DNA of 39,411 nt from Halobacteriales archaeon QS_1_68_17 (GTDB taxonomy: Archaea; Halobacteriota; Halobacteria; Halobacteriales; Haloarculaceae), in NCBI GenBank assembly GCA_003021105.1, contig PXRG01000036.1, positions 1 through 39,411 on the forward strand, written 5' to 3'. The first letter of the stretch is position 1. Each line of letters starts with the position of its first letter. A program made the position numbers and the translations under genes. Positions 8,686 through 16,432 of the stretch are shown here, piece after piece. Below the pieces are notes generated by a model. The model had not been told where the DNA came from. It searched no databases and saw only the letters and a program-made list of their open reading frames with translations.

Positions 8686-9072
8686 ATGCCATCGATCCCG
8701 GAAGAGTACCACGACCTGTTCGAGCGATCCACAATCGCGCACTTCGCCTCGGTGTTGCCCGACGGCACACCCCACGTGACGCCGGTCTGGATCGGCTACG
8801 ACGCGGGGGCCGATCGGCTCCTGATCAACACCGAGGACGGCCGCCGGAAGACACGGAACGTCCGCGCGAACCCCTCGGTCGGGATCAGCATGACCGACCC
8901 CGACGACCCGTACCGGCGGCTCTCGGTCCTGGGCACCGTCGAGGAGTTCCGCGAGGAGGGCGCGCGCGAGCACATCGACGAACTGGCACGCCGGTACATC
9001 GGCGAGGACTACCCTAACGAAGTCGAAACCGAGCGGGTGATCCTGGTCGTCAGACCGGATCGGGTCTTCTAA
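8686..9072 (+). CDS. PNPOx-fold (PPOX class) flavin/F420-dependent protein
   Basis: A 128-aa single-domain split-barrel protein of the pyridoxamine-5'-phosphate oxidase superfamily. Diagnostic parts are AHFASVLPDGTPHVTPVWI at the start and LLINTEDGRRKTRNVRANP, where the cofactor phosphate is normally held. Haloarchaeal members are usually thought to use F420 or FMN; the substrate is unknown. The ATG at 8686 follows a GGGTG-like sequence. It ends 4 nt inside the end of the convergent MC1 gene. Confidence 0.85.
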   Translation: MPSIPEEYHDLFERSTIAHFASVLPDGTPHVTPVWIGYDAGADRLLINTEDGRRKTRNVRANPSVGISMTDPDDPYRRLSVLGTVEEFREEGAREHIDELARRYIGEDYPNEVETERVILVVRPDRVF

Positions 9073-9380
9073 ATCTCGTCTAGGTGTTCGATTCCCTGCT
9101 TTTCGACGTTACCCTTCGTGATCACTGCCGGCATCCACTCGGGGCTGTCGTCGGGCGCTTCTTCCTCCCAGGCCCAGCCCTCGTAGATGTGGACCTTCTT
9201 GGTGCCCTTTTCCCGGAGGCGGAGCGTCTGCCGCTCCGCTTTTGCCTCGGACGCGCCCGGTTCGAGACGCCTGGCGGCCTTCAGTGCCGCCTGCCGTGGG
9301 GTCTGTCCCGAGAAGACACTCGACTCGTTGCCGTCCTCCCCGCGGAGGGCGAAGTTTCGTTTGCCGTCGTCACTTGCCAT
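9069..9380 (-). CDS. Chromosomal DNA-binding protein MC1
   Basis: A 103-aa nucleoid protein that bends DNA. Family hallmarks are NFALRGEDGNESSVFSGQTP, then PRQAALKAARRLEPG, LREKGTKKVHIYEGW and the C-terminal KGNVEKQGIEHLDEI. Residues 50-75 are basic; the N- and C-termini are acidic, as expected for a salt-adapted version. It is monocistronic, with a strong TATA box at about 9416-9429 and a GGAG-type ribosome site near 9391-9397. The 3' end overlaps the convergent PNPOx gene by 4 nt. Confidence 0.92.
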   Translation of the reverse strand: MASDDGKRNFALRGEDGNESSVFSGQTPRQAALKAARRLEPGASEAKAERQTLRLREKGTKKVHIYEGWAWEEEAPDDSPEWMPAVITKGNVEKQGIEHLDEI

Positions 9381-9413
9381 GATTGTGCCGCTCCACTACG
9401 ACCAATTACACGG

Positions 9414-9430
9414 ATCATATAAATATATTC
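9414..9430 (-). promoter_or_regulatory. Promoter (TATA) of the MC1 gene
   Basis: An AT-rich run (ATATATTTATATG on the minus strand) 36-49 nt upstream of the MC1 ATG. It is the clearest TATA box in the area. The implied leader of about 10-20 nt holds a GGAG sequence, so this gene is probably not leaderless. Confidence 0.7.
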
Positions 9431-9484
9431 CTCAGACCGCGGCGGGGAAAGGGCCGCCTACACCAGGCTCCTATCACTGAGGAG

Positions 9485-10576
9485 TCACTTTTGACCCCGC
9501 CTATCCGGGGTCGGATCGAGAATCGTAATCCGGTTAGCCCGGATGTCCTCGACGAGCGCACCCTGGCCCCCGACGCTGTAGGTCTCCTCGTCGGTTTCGA
9601 GGACGAGCGTGGCCTGTCCCGCGAGATCCAGCAGCGAGGGCGGCCCCTCGCCGTTCGTCTCGGCGGAGTACTCGATGTCGACGATCCGTCCCGAGAGCGT
9701 CCGCTCGCGGCCGGTGTCGGTCTCGACGCCCTCGACGCGAGCCTGTACCGCCGAGCCGTCGCGCACGAGCGGTTCGATGTCGCGGACGCACTTGCGGATT
9801 TCGGCGTAGTGTGCCGGCGGCGTGTCGTCGCTGTCCTGGTAGATGGGGTCCCAGACCTCCCACAGCGACGTGAGGAAGTGCCAGTGAAACACGTACGCGA
9901 GCATCCGGTCGTCGACGAGAATGCCGTACTCCTCGGTGGCGGTCTCGTGGGTCGCAAAGCAGACCTGCTTGCGGTCGACCAGGACCACGAAGGGGGCGGG
10001 CAGGTTCCTGTGGCGCACCTCGGTCGCGGCCCCCTCGAACTCCCCGGGATCGATCTCCTGTGGCTCGTCCCGGCGGGTGTGGAGCGAAATCTCGATCTGG
10101 ACGCCCCGGTCGTGGGCAGCCGAGAGCAGCGGTTTCAGGGTGCGGAACTCGGCGGGCGACACCGACAACTGGAGGTGGTACTCCGCCGATTCGATGGCCG
10201 CTTCGGCCCGCTTGTGGACGGTCTCGGAGCGGCTGACGATGCTGACCTCGTGGCTCTCGACGTTCGGCTGGGTCCAGCGGTGTTCGATCTCCTCGGCGGC
10301 GGCCTCCAGCCGGCCGATCCGGGACTCCAGGTCCCCGAGGACGTCGTCGAGGTCGTGCGCGCGCGCCCGGAGAGTGTCCTGTTCGTATGTCTCGATGTAC
10401 CCGCGCCGTTCGAGCGACTCGAGGACGTCGTAGATCCGCGGTTTCGGGATCTGACTGGCGTCGGCGAGTTCGCTCGCTGACGCCGACCCCATCTCCAGCA
10501 GCCCGACGTAGGCCTCCGCCTGGTACGGCGAGAGCCCGGCTTCCTGCAGGCTCTCGACGAGCGTGTCCGAATCCAT
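9485..10576 (-). CDS. trmB: TrmB-family sugar-sensing transcription regulator
   Basis: A 363-aa regulator. Residues 1-75 form the TrmB winged helix (LVESLQEAGLSPYQAEAYVG, then ASELADASQIPKPRIYDVLE, then RRGYIETYEQ). A short coiled segment follows at about 75-105, then the C-terminal effector domain (HEVSIVSRSETVHKRAEAAI, EISLHTRRDE, LLDLAGQATLVLETDEETYS). In Halobacterium the orthologue controls gluconeogenesis and central metabolism in response to glucose; transfer of that role here is inference. The start at 10576 is supported by a TATA-like GCTTATCTAC 25-34 nt upstream. No target operator was identified nearby. Confidence 0.9.
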   Translation of the reverse strand: MDSDTLVESLQEAGLSPYQAEAYVGLLEMGSASASELADASQIPKPRIYDVLESLERRGYIETYEQDTLRARAHDLDDVLGDLESRIGRLEAAAEEIEHRWTQPNVESHEVSIVSRSETVHKRAEAAIESAEYHLQLSVSPAEFRTLKPLLSAAHDRGVQIEISLHTRRDEPQEIDPGEFEGAATEVRHRNLPAPFVVLVDRKQVCFATHETATEEYGILVDDRMLAYVFHWHFLTSLWEVWDPIYQDSDDTPPAHYAEIRKCVRDIEPLVRDGSAVQARVEGVETDTGRERTLSGRIVDIEYSAETNGEGPPSLLDLAGQATLVLETDEETYSVGGQGALVEDIRANRITILDPTPDRRGQK

Positions 10577-10600
10577 CGTTCGTGGTCGTTTGCAGGGATG

Positions 10601-10610
10601 GTAGATAAGC
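10601..10610 (-). promoter_or_regulatory. Promoter (TATA) of trmB
   Basis: GCTTATCTAC on the minus strand, 25-34 nt before the trmB ATG; the position fits a leaderless transcript. Confidence 0.55.
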
Positions 10611-10685
10611 CCCGGCGAAATCCGGCGCTCGCGGCACCCGGCCCCGCCGGAACCGTCAAGCCGCTCGCGGCCGTGGCCCCCGGCC

Positions 10686-11117
10686 ATGGTCGAGTCGCCC
10701 GACCCGACCGTGGTGCGGTCGGTCGCGGTCCACGCCGACGACGTGGTCGCGGCCGTCGAAGCCAGGCGGCGGAGCGACCGGCGGACGGTGCTCAGGCTGA
10801 CCCCGCCGTTCAGCGCCCGGATGCGGGCCCGCATCCACGTCGCCGAGGACGGCGAGTACCGCGGCGTCGACCCGGAACCCGTCCACCTCGACCCGGAGTC
10901 GTTCCTGGCGGCCGACGCGCCGGCCTACCCCGAACCGGCGGAGACCGGCGACCGCCTCCGGGCCGCGGACGAACCGTACACCGTCGAGCGCCACCGCGAG
11001 CGCCACGAGGCGGCAGTCGAGGCGTGGCGCGACCGGGTTCGCGGGGCTATCGCCGACGCGGTCGAATTCGACACTCCCGAGGGGCCCCACCGCGTCGGGG
11101 TGACCGTGCTCGGGTGA
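10686..11117 (+). CDS. Conserved haloarchaeal protein, unknown function
   Basis: A 143-aa soluble acidic protein without signal peptide or membrane segment. The N-terminal part reads VVRSVAVHADDVVAAVEARR followed by TVLRLTPPFSARMRARIHV. The C-terminal half is a charged helix rich in Arg, Glu and His (YTVERHRERHEAAVEAWRDR). I recognise no catalytic motif. The RTVLRLTPPFSARMRARIH pattern suggests a small fold binding something, but I cannot name it. It is divergent from trmB and 40 nt upstream of another small gene, possibly co-transcribed with it. Confidence 0.7.
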   Translation: MVESPDPTVVRSVAVHADDVVAAVEARRRSDRRTVLRLTPPFSARMRARIHVAEDGEYRGVDPEPVHLDPESFLAADAPAYPEPAETGDRLRAADEPYTVERHRERHEAAVEAWRDRVRGAIADAVEFDTPEGPHRVGVTVLG

Positions 11118-11157
11118 TCCCGGCACGCTTTTTCGCCGCCGCCGGCTACCCCCGCGC

Positions 11158-11418
11158 ATGGATTCGCTCGACTCGATTCTCAGCCACGGCGAACAGGCCG
11201 TCGCGGCGGGGTTGCGGGACGGACGCTCCGTCGAGGCCATCGCCCGCGAGCGCGACGTCGACCCGGAGACCGTCGAGAAGGCGGTCGACCGCATCCACCA
11301 GAAAACCGACCGCGCCGTGGCGACGCTCCTCCAGAGCCCGTTCGTGGAGGACGCCGTCGACGACCTCAATCCGGACGAGCGGGCGCGGCTCCGCGCCGCC
11401 GTCGCGGACGACGAGTGA
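11158..11418 (+). CDS. Small helix-turn-helix-like haloarchaeal protein
   Basis: An 86-aa, all-helical acidic protein. Residues 12-45 (GEQAVAAGLRDGRSVEAIAR, then ERDVDPETVEKAVDRI) look like a helix-turn-helix of the kind that recognises DNA, as in sigma-like or TFB-like repeats. The C-terminus holds NPDERARLRAAVADDE. Function is unknown; it could be a small regulator. It lies 40 nt after the preceding gene on the same strand. Confidence 0.65.
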   Translation: MDSLDSILSHGEQAVAAGLRDGRSVEAIARERDVDPETVEKAVDRIHQKTDRAVATLLQSPFVEDAVDDLNPDERARLRAAVADDE

Positions 11419-11576
11419 CCGCCGGCGAGCGCGGGAGAGTAAGATCAACTTACCACCCGGAGCGACGGTCGGAGAGGCGCCGGTAAAAGGTCTCGGCCGC
11501 TCTCGTGGTGTCGTGAAAAGTATTCAGAGACTCTCTACGCGCGTGAAACGTGATGAAATCCGGGAAAGGCTCGTGC

Positions 11577-11617
11577 GATTATAAGTTAGTTTCCGTGGAT
11601 GTAAAGGTACGGAGGTG
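11577..11617 (+). promoter_or_regulatory. Promoter and Shine-Dalgarno of the 88-aa membrane protein gene
   Basis: A TATA-like GATTATAAGTTAG (11577-11589) is followed by GGAGGTG at 11611-11617, six nt before ATG 11624. The Shine-Dalgarno decides for ATG 11624 over the GTG at 11615 that overlaps it. Confidence 0.6.
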
Positions 11618-11623
11618 TCCGCC

Positions 11624-11890
11624 ATGTCGACCCCGTCAGAGAACCCGCCCAACTCAGCCCTCCCCGACCTCGGTCGCACCGTCCCGGCCCTGGCGCGGTA
11701 CGTCCCGGCCGCCAGGCGAATCGTCCAGCGCGTCGCCTTCTGGACCGCAATCGTCCTCCCGTTTCTCTACCTGCCGCTGCTCGCGGGGGGGCTCAGTTCG
11801 GCGTCGGTAACCCTGGCTTTCCTGGGGTTGCTCGCGCTGAACGCCCTGGCGATCGTCGTCGGCCACCCGCACACGCGCGAGCGGGACTAG
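11624..11890 (+). CDS. Small membrane protein, two transmembrane segments
   Basis: An 88-aa protein. A hydrophilic, Pro/Ser-rich N-terminus (residues 1-35) is followed by two predicted helices: FWTAIVLPFLYLPLLAGGL and VTLAFLGLLALNALAIVVG, with a short RERD tail. No family is recognised. It has one of the few good Shine-Dalgarno sites in the window, GGAGGTG. It converges on the EamA transporter gene and overlaps its end by 4 nt. Confidence 0.7.
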   Translation: MSTPSENPPNSALPDLGRTVPALARYVPAARRIVQRVAFWTAIVLPFLYLPLLAGGLSSASVTLAFLGLLALNALAIVVGHPHTRERD

Positions 11891-12801
11891 CGAACCGCCG
11901 CGAGCCGCGGCAGTTCCTCGGCCAGTTCCCGCCGTTTGAGCAGCGCGAACCCCGCGACGATCACGAGAAAGCCGGTCACGGTCACGGCGTCGATCACCTC
12001 GCCGAGGAAGAGAAAGCCAGACAGCGCCGCGAACACCGGCGCGACGTACGAGACGAGGTTGATCTCGACCGGCCCGAGCCTGTCGTGCAGGTCGAAGTAG
12101 ATCAGGAAGCCGAGCGAACTCGCGGCCAGCGAGAGGTAAAGCAGCGCCGCGACGCCGGTTCCCGTCCACCGGACCGCACTGATCGACTCTCCCAGTCCGA
12201 CGCTGACGACGTGCATCAGCGCCGCCCCGAGGAGCATCGACCACGACTGCATCGTCTCGATGTCGAGAGGTGCGTCGATCCACCGCGTGAGAACGCTCCC
12301 GAACGCGAAAGACACCGCCGCCGCGAGCACGAGCAGTTTCGAGCGCACGGCGGCGGTCAGCAGGTTCGAGGGGTCGGGCTGTACGAGGATGCCGACGCCC
12401 ACGAGGCCGAGCAGGAGGCCGGCGACGCCCGCGACCGTGAGGCGCTGACCCACCAACAGTCCGCGGGCGAACCCGGTCGTCAGAATCGGCGAGGTGGCGA
12501 CGATGACGGCGGCCGCGGCGCTCGTGGTTCCCTGCTCGCCGACGAACAGGAACGCGTGGTAGCCGGCGATCATCAGCGCGCCGCCGGCGAGCGCCATCGC
12601 CCACTGCGGGCCGGTGCGGGGCCGCCAGTCGTCGGCCGCGTAGGCGGCGTACCCGATCATCAACACGCCCGCGACGTCGTATCGAAAGGCCGCGAACAGC
12701 ACCGGGGGAAAGAAGGCGAGTCCGGCCTTGATCGCCATGAACGCCGATCCCCAGGTCGCCGCCAGGAGAACGAACAGGAGGAGGTTCCTGTAGCGGGTCA
12801 C
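11887..12801 (-). CDS. EamA/DMT-family permease
   Basis: A 304-aa integral membrane protein with about ten transmembrane helices in two tandem EamA domains (roughly 8-140 and 155-290). The first domain starts LLLFVLLAATWGSAFMAIKA and the second KLLVLAAAVSFAFGSVLTRW, the usual repeat signature; PVFAALSGFLFLGEVI is the typical helix-9 motif. Such transporters export metabolites or amino acids; the substrate cannot be assigned. Translation starts at GTG 12801. Confidence 0.9.
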   Translation of the reverse strand: MTRYRNLLLFVLLAATWGSAFMAIKAGLAFFPPVLFAAFRYDVAGVLMIGYAAYAADDWRPRTGPQWAMALAGGALMIAGYHAFLFVGEQGTTSAAAAVIVATSPILTTGFARGLLVGQRLTVAGVAGLLLGLVGVGILVQPDPSNLLTAAVRSKLLVLAAAVSFAFGSVLTRWIDAPLDIETMQSWSMLLGAALMHVVSVGLGESISAVRWTGTGVAALLYLSLAASSLGFLIYFDLHDRLGPVEINLVSYVAPVFAALSGFLFLGEVIDAVTVTGFLVIVAGFALLKRRELAEELPRLAAVR

Positions 12802-12837
12802 AACTCGGTTCGGCGGCCCCCGGGCCTGAACCTTTCG

Positions 12838-13335
12838 TTACGCGGTCGCCTCGCGTTCGTCCCTGAGTGCACGTAGTAGGTCCTGCCGGGCGATGATCCC
12901 GACGACCCGGCCGTCCTTGACGACCGGCAACCGGTTTATGTCCCTCGTCCCGTCGGCCAGCAGGGCGAGCACCCGGTCGATGTCGTCGTCCGGGGCGACG
13001 GTCACCACGTCGGTCGTCATCACCCGTTCGATCGGTTTGCCCGCGTTTTTCACGAGGTCGATCCCCACGTCGAGTTCGTCCCACGAGAGGTCGACCGCGT
13101 AGGTCAGACTCTCCAGGAACGGCGGGAACCCCACCGGAATCCAGAGGGTGCGGTCGCTCGGCTGGAACAGGTCTATCAGGTCGCCCTGGGTGACGATCCC
13201 GACCAGCCGGCCGTCGTCGACGACCGGGAAACCGTTGAAGTCGGCCCGCGCCAGGCGCGTGAGCACGTCGGCGACGTCGTCGTCGGGCGCGACCGCCTGG
13301 ACGTCTGTCGTCATGATGTCGCGGGCTCGGCGCAT
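12838..13335 (-). CDS. CBS-pair protein
   Basis: A 165-aa protein made of two CBS motifs: residues 6-60 (MTTDVQAVAPDDDVADVLTR, DGRLVGIVTQGDLID) and 105-160 (MTTDVVTVAPDDDIDRVLAL, DGRVVGIIARQDLLRALRD). CBS pairs form a Bateman module that binds adenosyl ligands such as AMP, ATP or SAM and signals energy state. The linker between motifs (LWIPVGFPPFLESLTYAVDL) is longer than usual and hydrophobic. The start at 13335 places the first motif at the N-terminus. It is stand-alone, with no effector domain. Confidence 0.88.
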   Translation of the reverse strand: MRRARDIMTTDVQAVAPDDDVADVLTRLARADFNGFPVVDDGRLVGIVTQGDLIDLFQPSDRTLWIPVGFPPFLESLTYAVDLSWDELDVGIDLVKNAGKPIERVMTTDVVTVAPDDDIDRVLALLADGTRDINRLPVVKDGRVVGIIARQDLLRALRDEREATA

Positions 13336-13770
13336 ACCTCGGTGCTCTATCCGCGACGGGGTAGGCTTTCCGGAGTGCTCCGCGAAGAACATCCCCGGGG
13401 ACACCGCGGGCCGCGACGCCAAAACGCCCCGTCACCGCTCCCCTCTTCCCCCGAGCAACGCCCGAATCACGTTCCTGTATCCGGCGCGGGACCGACCCGG
13501 CCGTCGTCGGTAGACTACATAAAATAAATGATAAAAATAGTATATTCGCGCCGATTTCGTGGCGGATTAAAAGAGTATTGCGTCTTATTCCTTCGAAGGA
13601 ATTAAATCGGAGTGGGATTCACGCGCGTCCAGAACGATCGTACCATCGAACGCCTTCGGGCTATTGAACAAATTCCTTTGTGTAAATCAAACTTTTATCA
13701 CATCCGTTACCGGGAAAATTACACCACCAGTAATATCAGCGGGCTCGGCGAGGTGGAAATTGCAGGTATA
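13336..13770. other. AT-rich intergenic region with a 16-bp palindrome
   Basis: 435 bp without a gene. Bases 13511-13550 are extremely A+T-rich (ACATAAAATAAATGATAAAA), unlike the surrounding DNA. A perfect palindrome ATTCCTTCGAAGGAAT lies at 13587-13602. A TATA-like ACTTTTATCAC is near 13688-13698 and a 6-bp inverted repeat GTGTAA/TTACAC spans 13680-13723. The region probably holds the control sequences of the (now broken) tdh gene, but the composition shift could also mark foreign DNA. Confidence 0.5.
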
Positions 13771-14644
13771 ATGAGTGTTCTTGTGACAGGGGCGGCAGGC
13801 CAGATCGGTTCGGAGCTGACAGCCGCACTGGCCGGGCGACACGGTACAGACGACGTCATCGCAAGCGATGTCGCGGGGGCGACGGAGGCGCTGCCGGAGC
13901 CGGCCGAGGTGGTCGACGTCACGGACCGCCAGCAGTTCGAATCGGTCCTAGATGACTACGACGTGGACACGGTGTACCACCTGGCCGCGATCCTCTCGGC
14001 CGCGGGCGAGCAGGACCCGCAGGCGGCCTACCACGTGAACGGTTTTCGGATCGAGTACACCCGATCGTCCGGTCGAGGAGACGGTTCTCGAACCGGACAC
14101 GATGTACGGTATCTCGAAGGTCGTGGGCGAACTGTTCGGCGATTATTACTTCGACAGGTACGGGCTCGACGTGCGGGGCCTGCGGTTTCCGGGTATCCTC
14201 AGCTACAAGACCAAACCGGGGGGTGGCACAACCGACTACGCCGTCGAGGCGTTCTACCGGGCCATCCAGGACGGCGAGTACACGTATTTCGTCCGGGAGG
14301 ACACGCGGCTCCCGATGATGTACATGCCGGACGCGGTCAAGGCGATGCTCGATCTGGCGGCCGCCGACGGGTCGCGGCTGCGCTACCGGAGCAAGTACAA
14401 CGTCGGCGCGTTGAGCTTCACACCCGCGGAGTTGACCGCGGAGATACGGGAGCACGTACCCGACTTCGAGGCGAGCTACGAACCGGACCACCGCCAGGCA
14501 ATCGCGGACTCGTGGCCGAACGACGTCGACGACTCCGCCGCCCGCCAGGACTGGGACTGGGAGCCCGAGTACACGTTCGAGAAGATGGTCGCGGACATGA
14601 TGGCGAACCTCCGACGGCAACTGAGTCCGAAGACGAGCGCCTAG
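13771..14644 (+). pseudogene. tdh: SDR-type L-threonine 3-dehydrogenase, internal deletion and frameshift
   Basis: The N-terminal part from ATG 13771 has the Rossmann motif VTGAAGQIGSELTAAL and YHLAAILSAAGEQDPQAAYH. Right after HVN (14040) the homologous reading continues two bases on in another frame as VFGSSTP, then TMYGISKVVGELFGDYYFDR and YPGI-like motifs to 14644. Compared with Thermoplasma-type Tdh (NAD-dependent, threonine to 2-amino-3-ketobutyrate) about 26 residues are missing, including the PS(S/T) segment with the catalytic Ser/Thr; the YGISK Tyr/Lys pair remains. As written neither half is functional. The intact kbl lies convergent, just downstream. Confidence 0.85.
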
Positions 14645-14753
14645 GATCGCTGGCCCCGGGCGGCTGCGGGACGCCTGCCCCCGGGATCAGCAGTTTCGAG
14701 GCGGAGCCCCCGGCCTCAAGGAGCTCGCAAGACGGGCCAAAGGGCGGGGTAGT

Positions 14754-15935
14754 TTACATGAGGTCTAGTTCCCGGCCGAGTTTTTCGTACACCCGCAGGG
14801 CCTCGTCGAGGTCCTCGTCGGACAGCCCGGCGTTGATCTGGTTGCGGATGCGGGCCTTGCCTCGTTCGACCATCGGGTAGACGATCGCCAGCGCGAAGAC
14901 GCCCTCCTCGAAGAGGCGGTCGGCGAGTTTCTGGGCCTTCCTGCTGTCGCCGATCATCGCGGGCACGATGGGCGTCTCGCTTTTCCCGGTGTCGTAGCCG
15001 ATGTCCTCGAGTTCGCTCTTGAAGTAGTCGCGCTTGTCCCAGAGGTCGCGGACGCGCCCGGGTTCGCTGTCGATGATCTCCAGCGACCGGCGGTTGGCGG
15101 CCGCGACGGCGGGGGGATAGCCCGCCGACAGCAGCCACGTGCGCGAGGTGTTGTAGGCGAAGTCGATCACCTCCTGGTTGCCGGCGAGCATGCCGCCGAA
15201 GACGCCGCAGGCCTTCGAGAACGAACCCATCTGGAAGTCCACGTCGTCTTCGAGCCCGAACTCGGCGGTGATGCCGTGGCCCTCGCCGAGCACGCCCTCG
15301 CCGTGGCAGTCGTCGACGTACGTCATGGCCCCGTACTCGTCGGCCAGCCGCTGGATCTCGTCGAGTTTCGCCACGTCGCCGTCCATCGAGAAGACGCCGT
15401 CCGTGACGATTATCATTCGGTTGTACTCGTCGTGGACGGCTTCGAGGGTGTCCTCCAGGTCAGCCATGTCGGAGTGATCGTAGACGACGCTGTCGGCCGG
15501 CGACAGGCGGATGCCGTCGATGATCGAACCGTGATTGAGTTCGTCCGAAACGTAGACGTCGCCCTCGTCTAGCAACTGCGGGAGCAGTCCCGCGTTGACG
15601 GCGAACCCCGTCTGGTAGGACAGCCCCGCCTCGGTCCCCTTGAATTCGGCGATGGCGTCGTGGAGTTCGTCCTGGAGTTCGTTGTACCCGGCGATCGACC
15701 AGTCCGATCCGGCCCCGACCCCGAACCGCTCAATCGCGTCCATGGCAGCCTCCCGGATGCGCGAATCGTTCGCCAGGTCGAGGTAGTTGTTCGACGCGAG
15801 CATGATCACCTCCTGTCCCTCGACCGTCGGGTTCGCCTGCGTGGCGGTTTCGAGCTGGCGCAACACCCAGGTCTCCCCCCGTTGTTCCATCTGTTCGACT
15901 TTGTCGCGTAGATACGCAGTCCTGCGCTCGGTCAT
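14754..15935 (-). CDS. kbl: 2-amino-3-ketobutyrate CoA ligase / glycine C-acetyltransferase
   Basis: A PLP-dependent alpha-oxoamine synthase, 393 aa. Kbl cleaves 2-amino-3-ketobutyrate with CoA to glycine and acetyl-CoA. Seen: ASNNYLDLANDSRIREAAMD, DELNHGSIIDGIRLS, TYVDDCHGEGVLGEGHG (PLP-binding Asp/His) and GSFSKACGVFGG with the Schiff-base lysine. Members of this fold also include BioF and HemA; the neighbour tdh favours Kbl. Length and motifs are complete, so this gene looks intact although its pathway partner is broken. It starts at ATG 15935. Confidence 0.9.
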   Translation of the reverse strand: MTERRTAYLRDKVEQMEQRGETWVLRQLETATQANPTVEGQEVIMLASNNYLDLANDSRIREAAMDAIERFGVGAGSDWSIAGYNELQDELHDAIAEFKGTEAGLSYQTGFAVNAGLLPQLLDEGDVYVSDELNHGSIIDGIRLSPADSVVYDHSDMADLEDTLEAVHDEYNRMIIVTDGVFSMDGDVAKLDEIQRLADEYGAMTYVDDCHGEGVLGEGHGITAEFGLEDDVDFQMGSFSKACGVFGGMLAGNQEVIDFAYNTSRTWLLSAGYPPAVAAANRRSLEIIDSEPGRVRDLWDKRDYFKSELEDIGYDTGKSETPIVPAMIGDSRKAQKLADRLFEEGVFALAIVYPMVERGKARIRNQINAGLSDEDLDEALRVYEKLGRELDLM

Positions 15936-16121
15936 CGCCAGTTAAGCCGGCGCTCCGAACTCACTTCAATCGGGCGATACTGGTGGTTCCTTCCGCGTCG
16001 ACTCGGCGTGGACAAACGGGACTGCGGGCGGCCGGGAACCGAACGAGTGGGCGGCCCGGGGACCACGGGGCGGATTCCCGCAGGAATCCGGTCGTGGACG
16101 CGATCCGACGCTGCGGTCTGA

Positions 16122-16341
16122 TAGTGAATATTGCGATTATTTTCACGACCACGTCACGTGAACAGTTGGTTCGCGGGCTGAAGCCCACGAATTGTGATAC
16201 TGGTGGCTGTAATTCTTTTACTCAACAGTCTCTGCTATCTGCGGATACAGACCCTTTCCACCTGGATTCTCAATTCGAGTTTTCACGTACTTACAGCCAC
16301 CAGTATGACTCCTCGGCGGTAAAGAGTCCCAACAATCAGTA
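16122..16341. mobile_element. MITE-like element, family 1, copy 2, interrupted by a family 2 element
   Basis: Outer element of 109 bp, split by a nested insertion at 16198-16305. It is flanked by TGA at 16119-16121 and 16342-16344. Its ends (TAGTGAATATTG and CAACAATCAGTA) are more diverged than in the other two copies, as is CGTGAC (here CACGAC). Joining the halves across one TGA of the inner duplication gives the same GTGACTYCTCGG sequence as copies 1 and 3. That proves the inner element arrived later. Confidence 0.88.
16198..16305. mobile_element. MITE-like element, family 2, complete copy nested in family 1
   Basis: 108 bp with perfect terminal inverted repeats TACTGGTGGCTGTAA and TTACAGCCACCAGTA, flanked by TGA direct repeats (16195-16197 and 16306-16308). 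It has no coding capacity for a transposase. The same element occurs in the opposite orientation at the end of the window (39317 onward). Confidence 0.9.
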
Positions 16342-16396
16342 TGAGACGAGTCGAGGATCGTGCGTGAGTTCGTCCGGGGACTGGAGGGGGTAGAGA

Positions 16397-16410
16397 CCAT
16401 ATTTTTAAAT
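16397..16410 (+). promoter_or_regulatory. Promoter (TATA) of the RNase H gene
   Basis: CATATTTTTAAAT ends 23 nt before ATG 16433, the spacing of a leaderless haloarchaeal gene. It decides for that ATG over an in-frame upstream codon at 16418. Confidence 0.65.
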
Positions 16411-16432
16411 CGCGCCGGTGCGTAGCGCGGGT

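Noticed and set aside
7837..9072. A single open frame joining the PAS remnant, the peroxiredoxin region and the PNPOx protein
   Set aside because: The middle part is Arg/Pro-rich shadow of the peroxiredoxin gene, which is coded in another frame. A fusion protein is not supported.
9383..10480. Long plus-strand frame opposite trmB
   Set aside because: Antisense of the TrmB gene, with no domain and non-coding composition.
15977..15986. TACTGGTGG upstream of kbl, like one end of the family 2 MITE
   Set aside because: Nine matching bases with no partner end; a chance match of this length somewhere in the window is quite possible.
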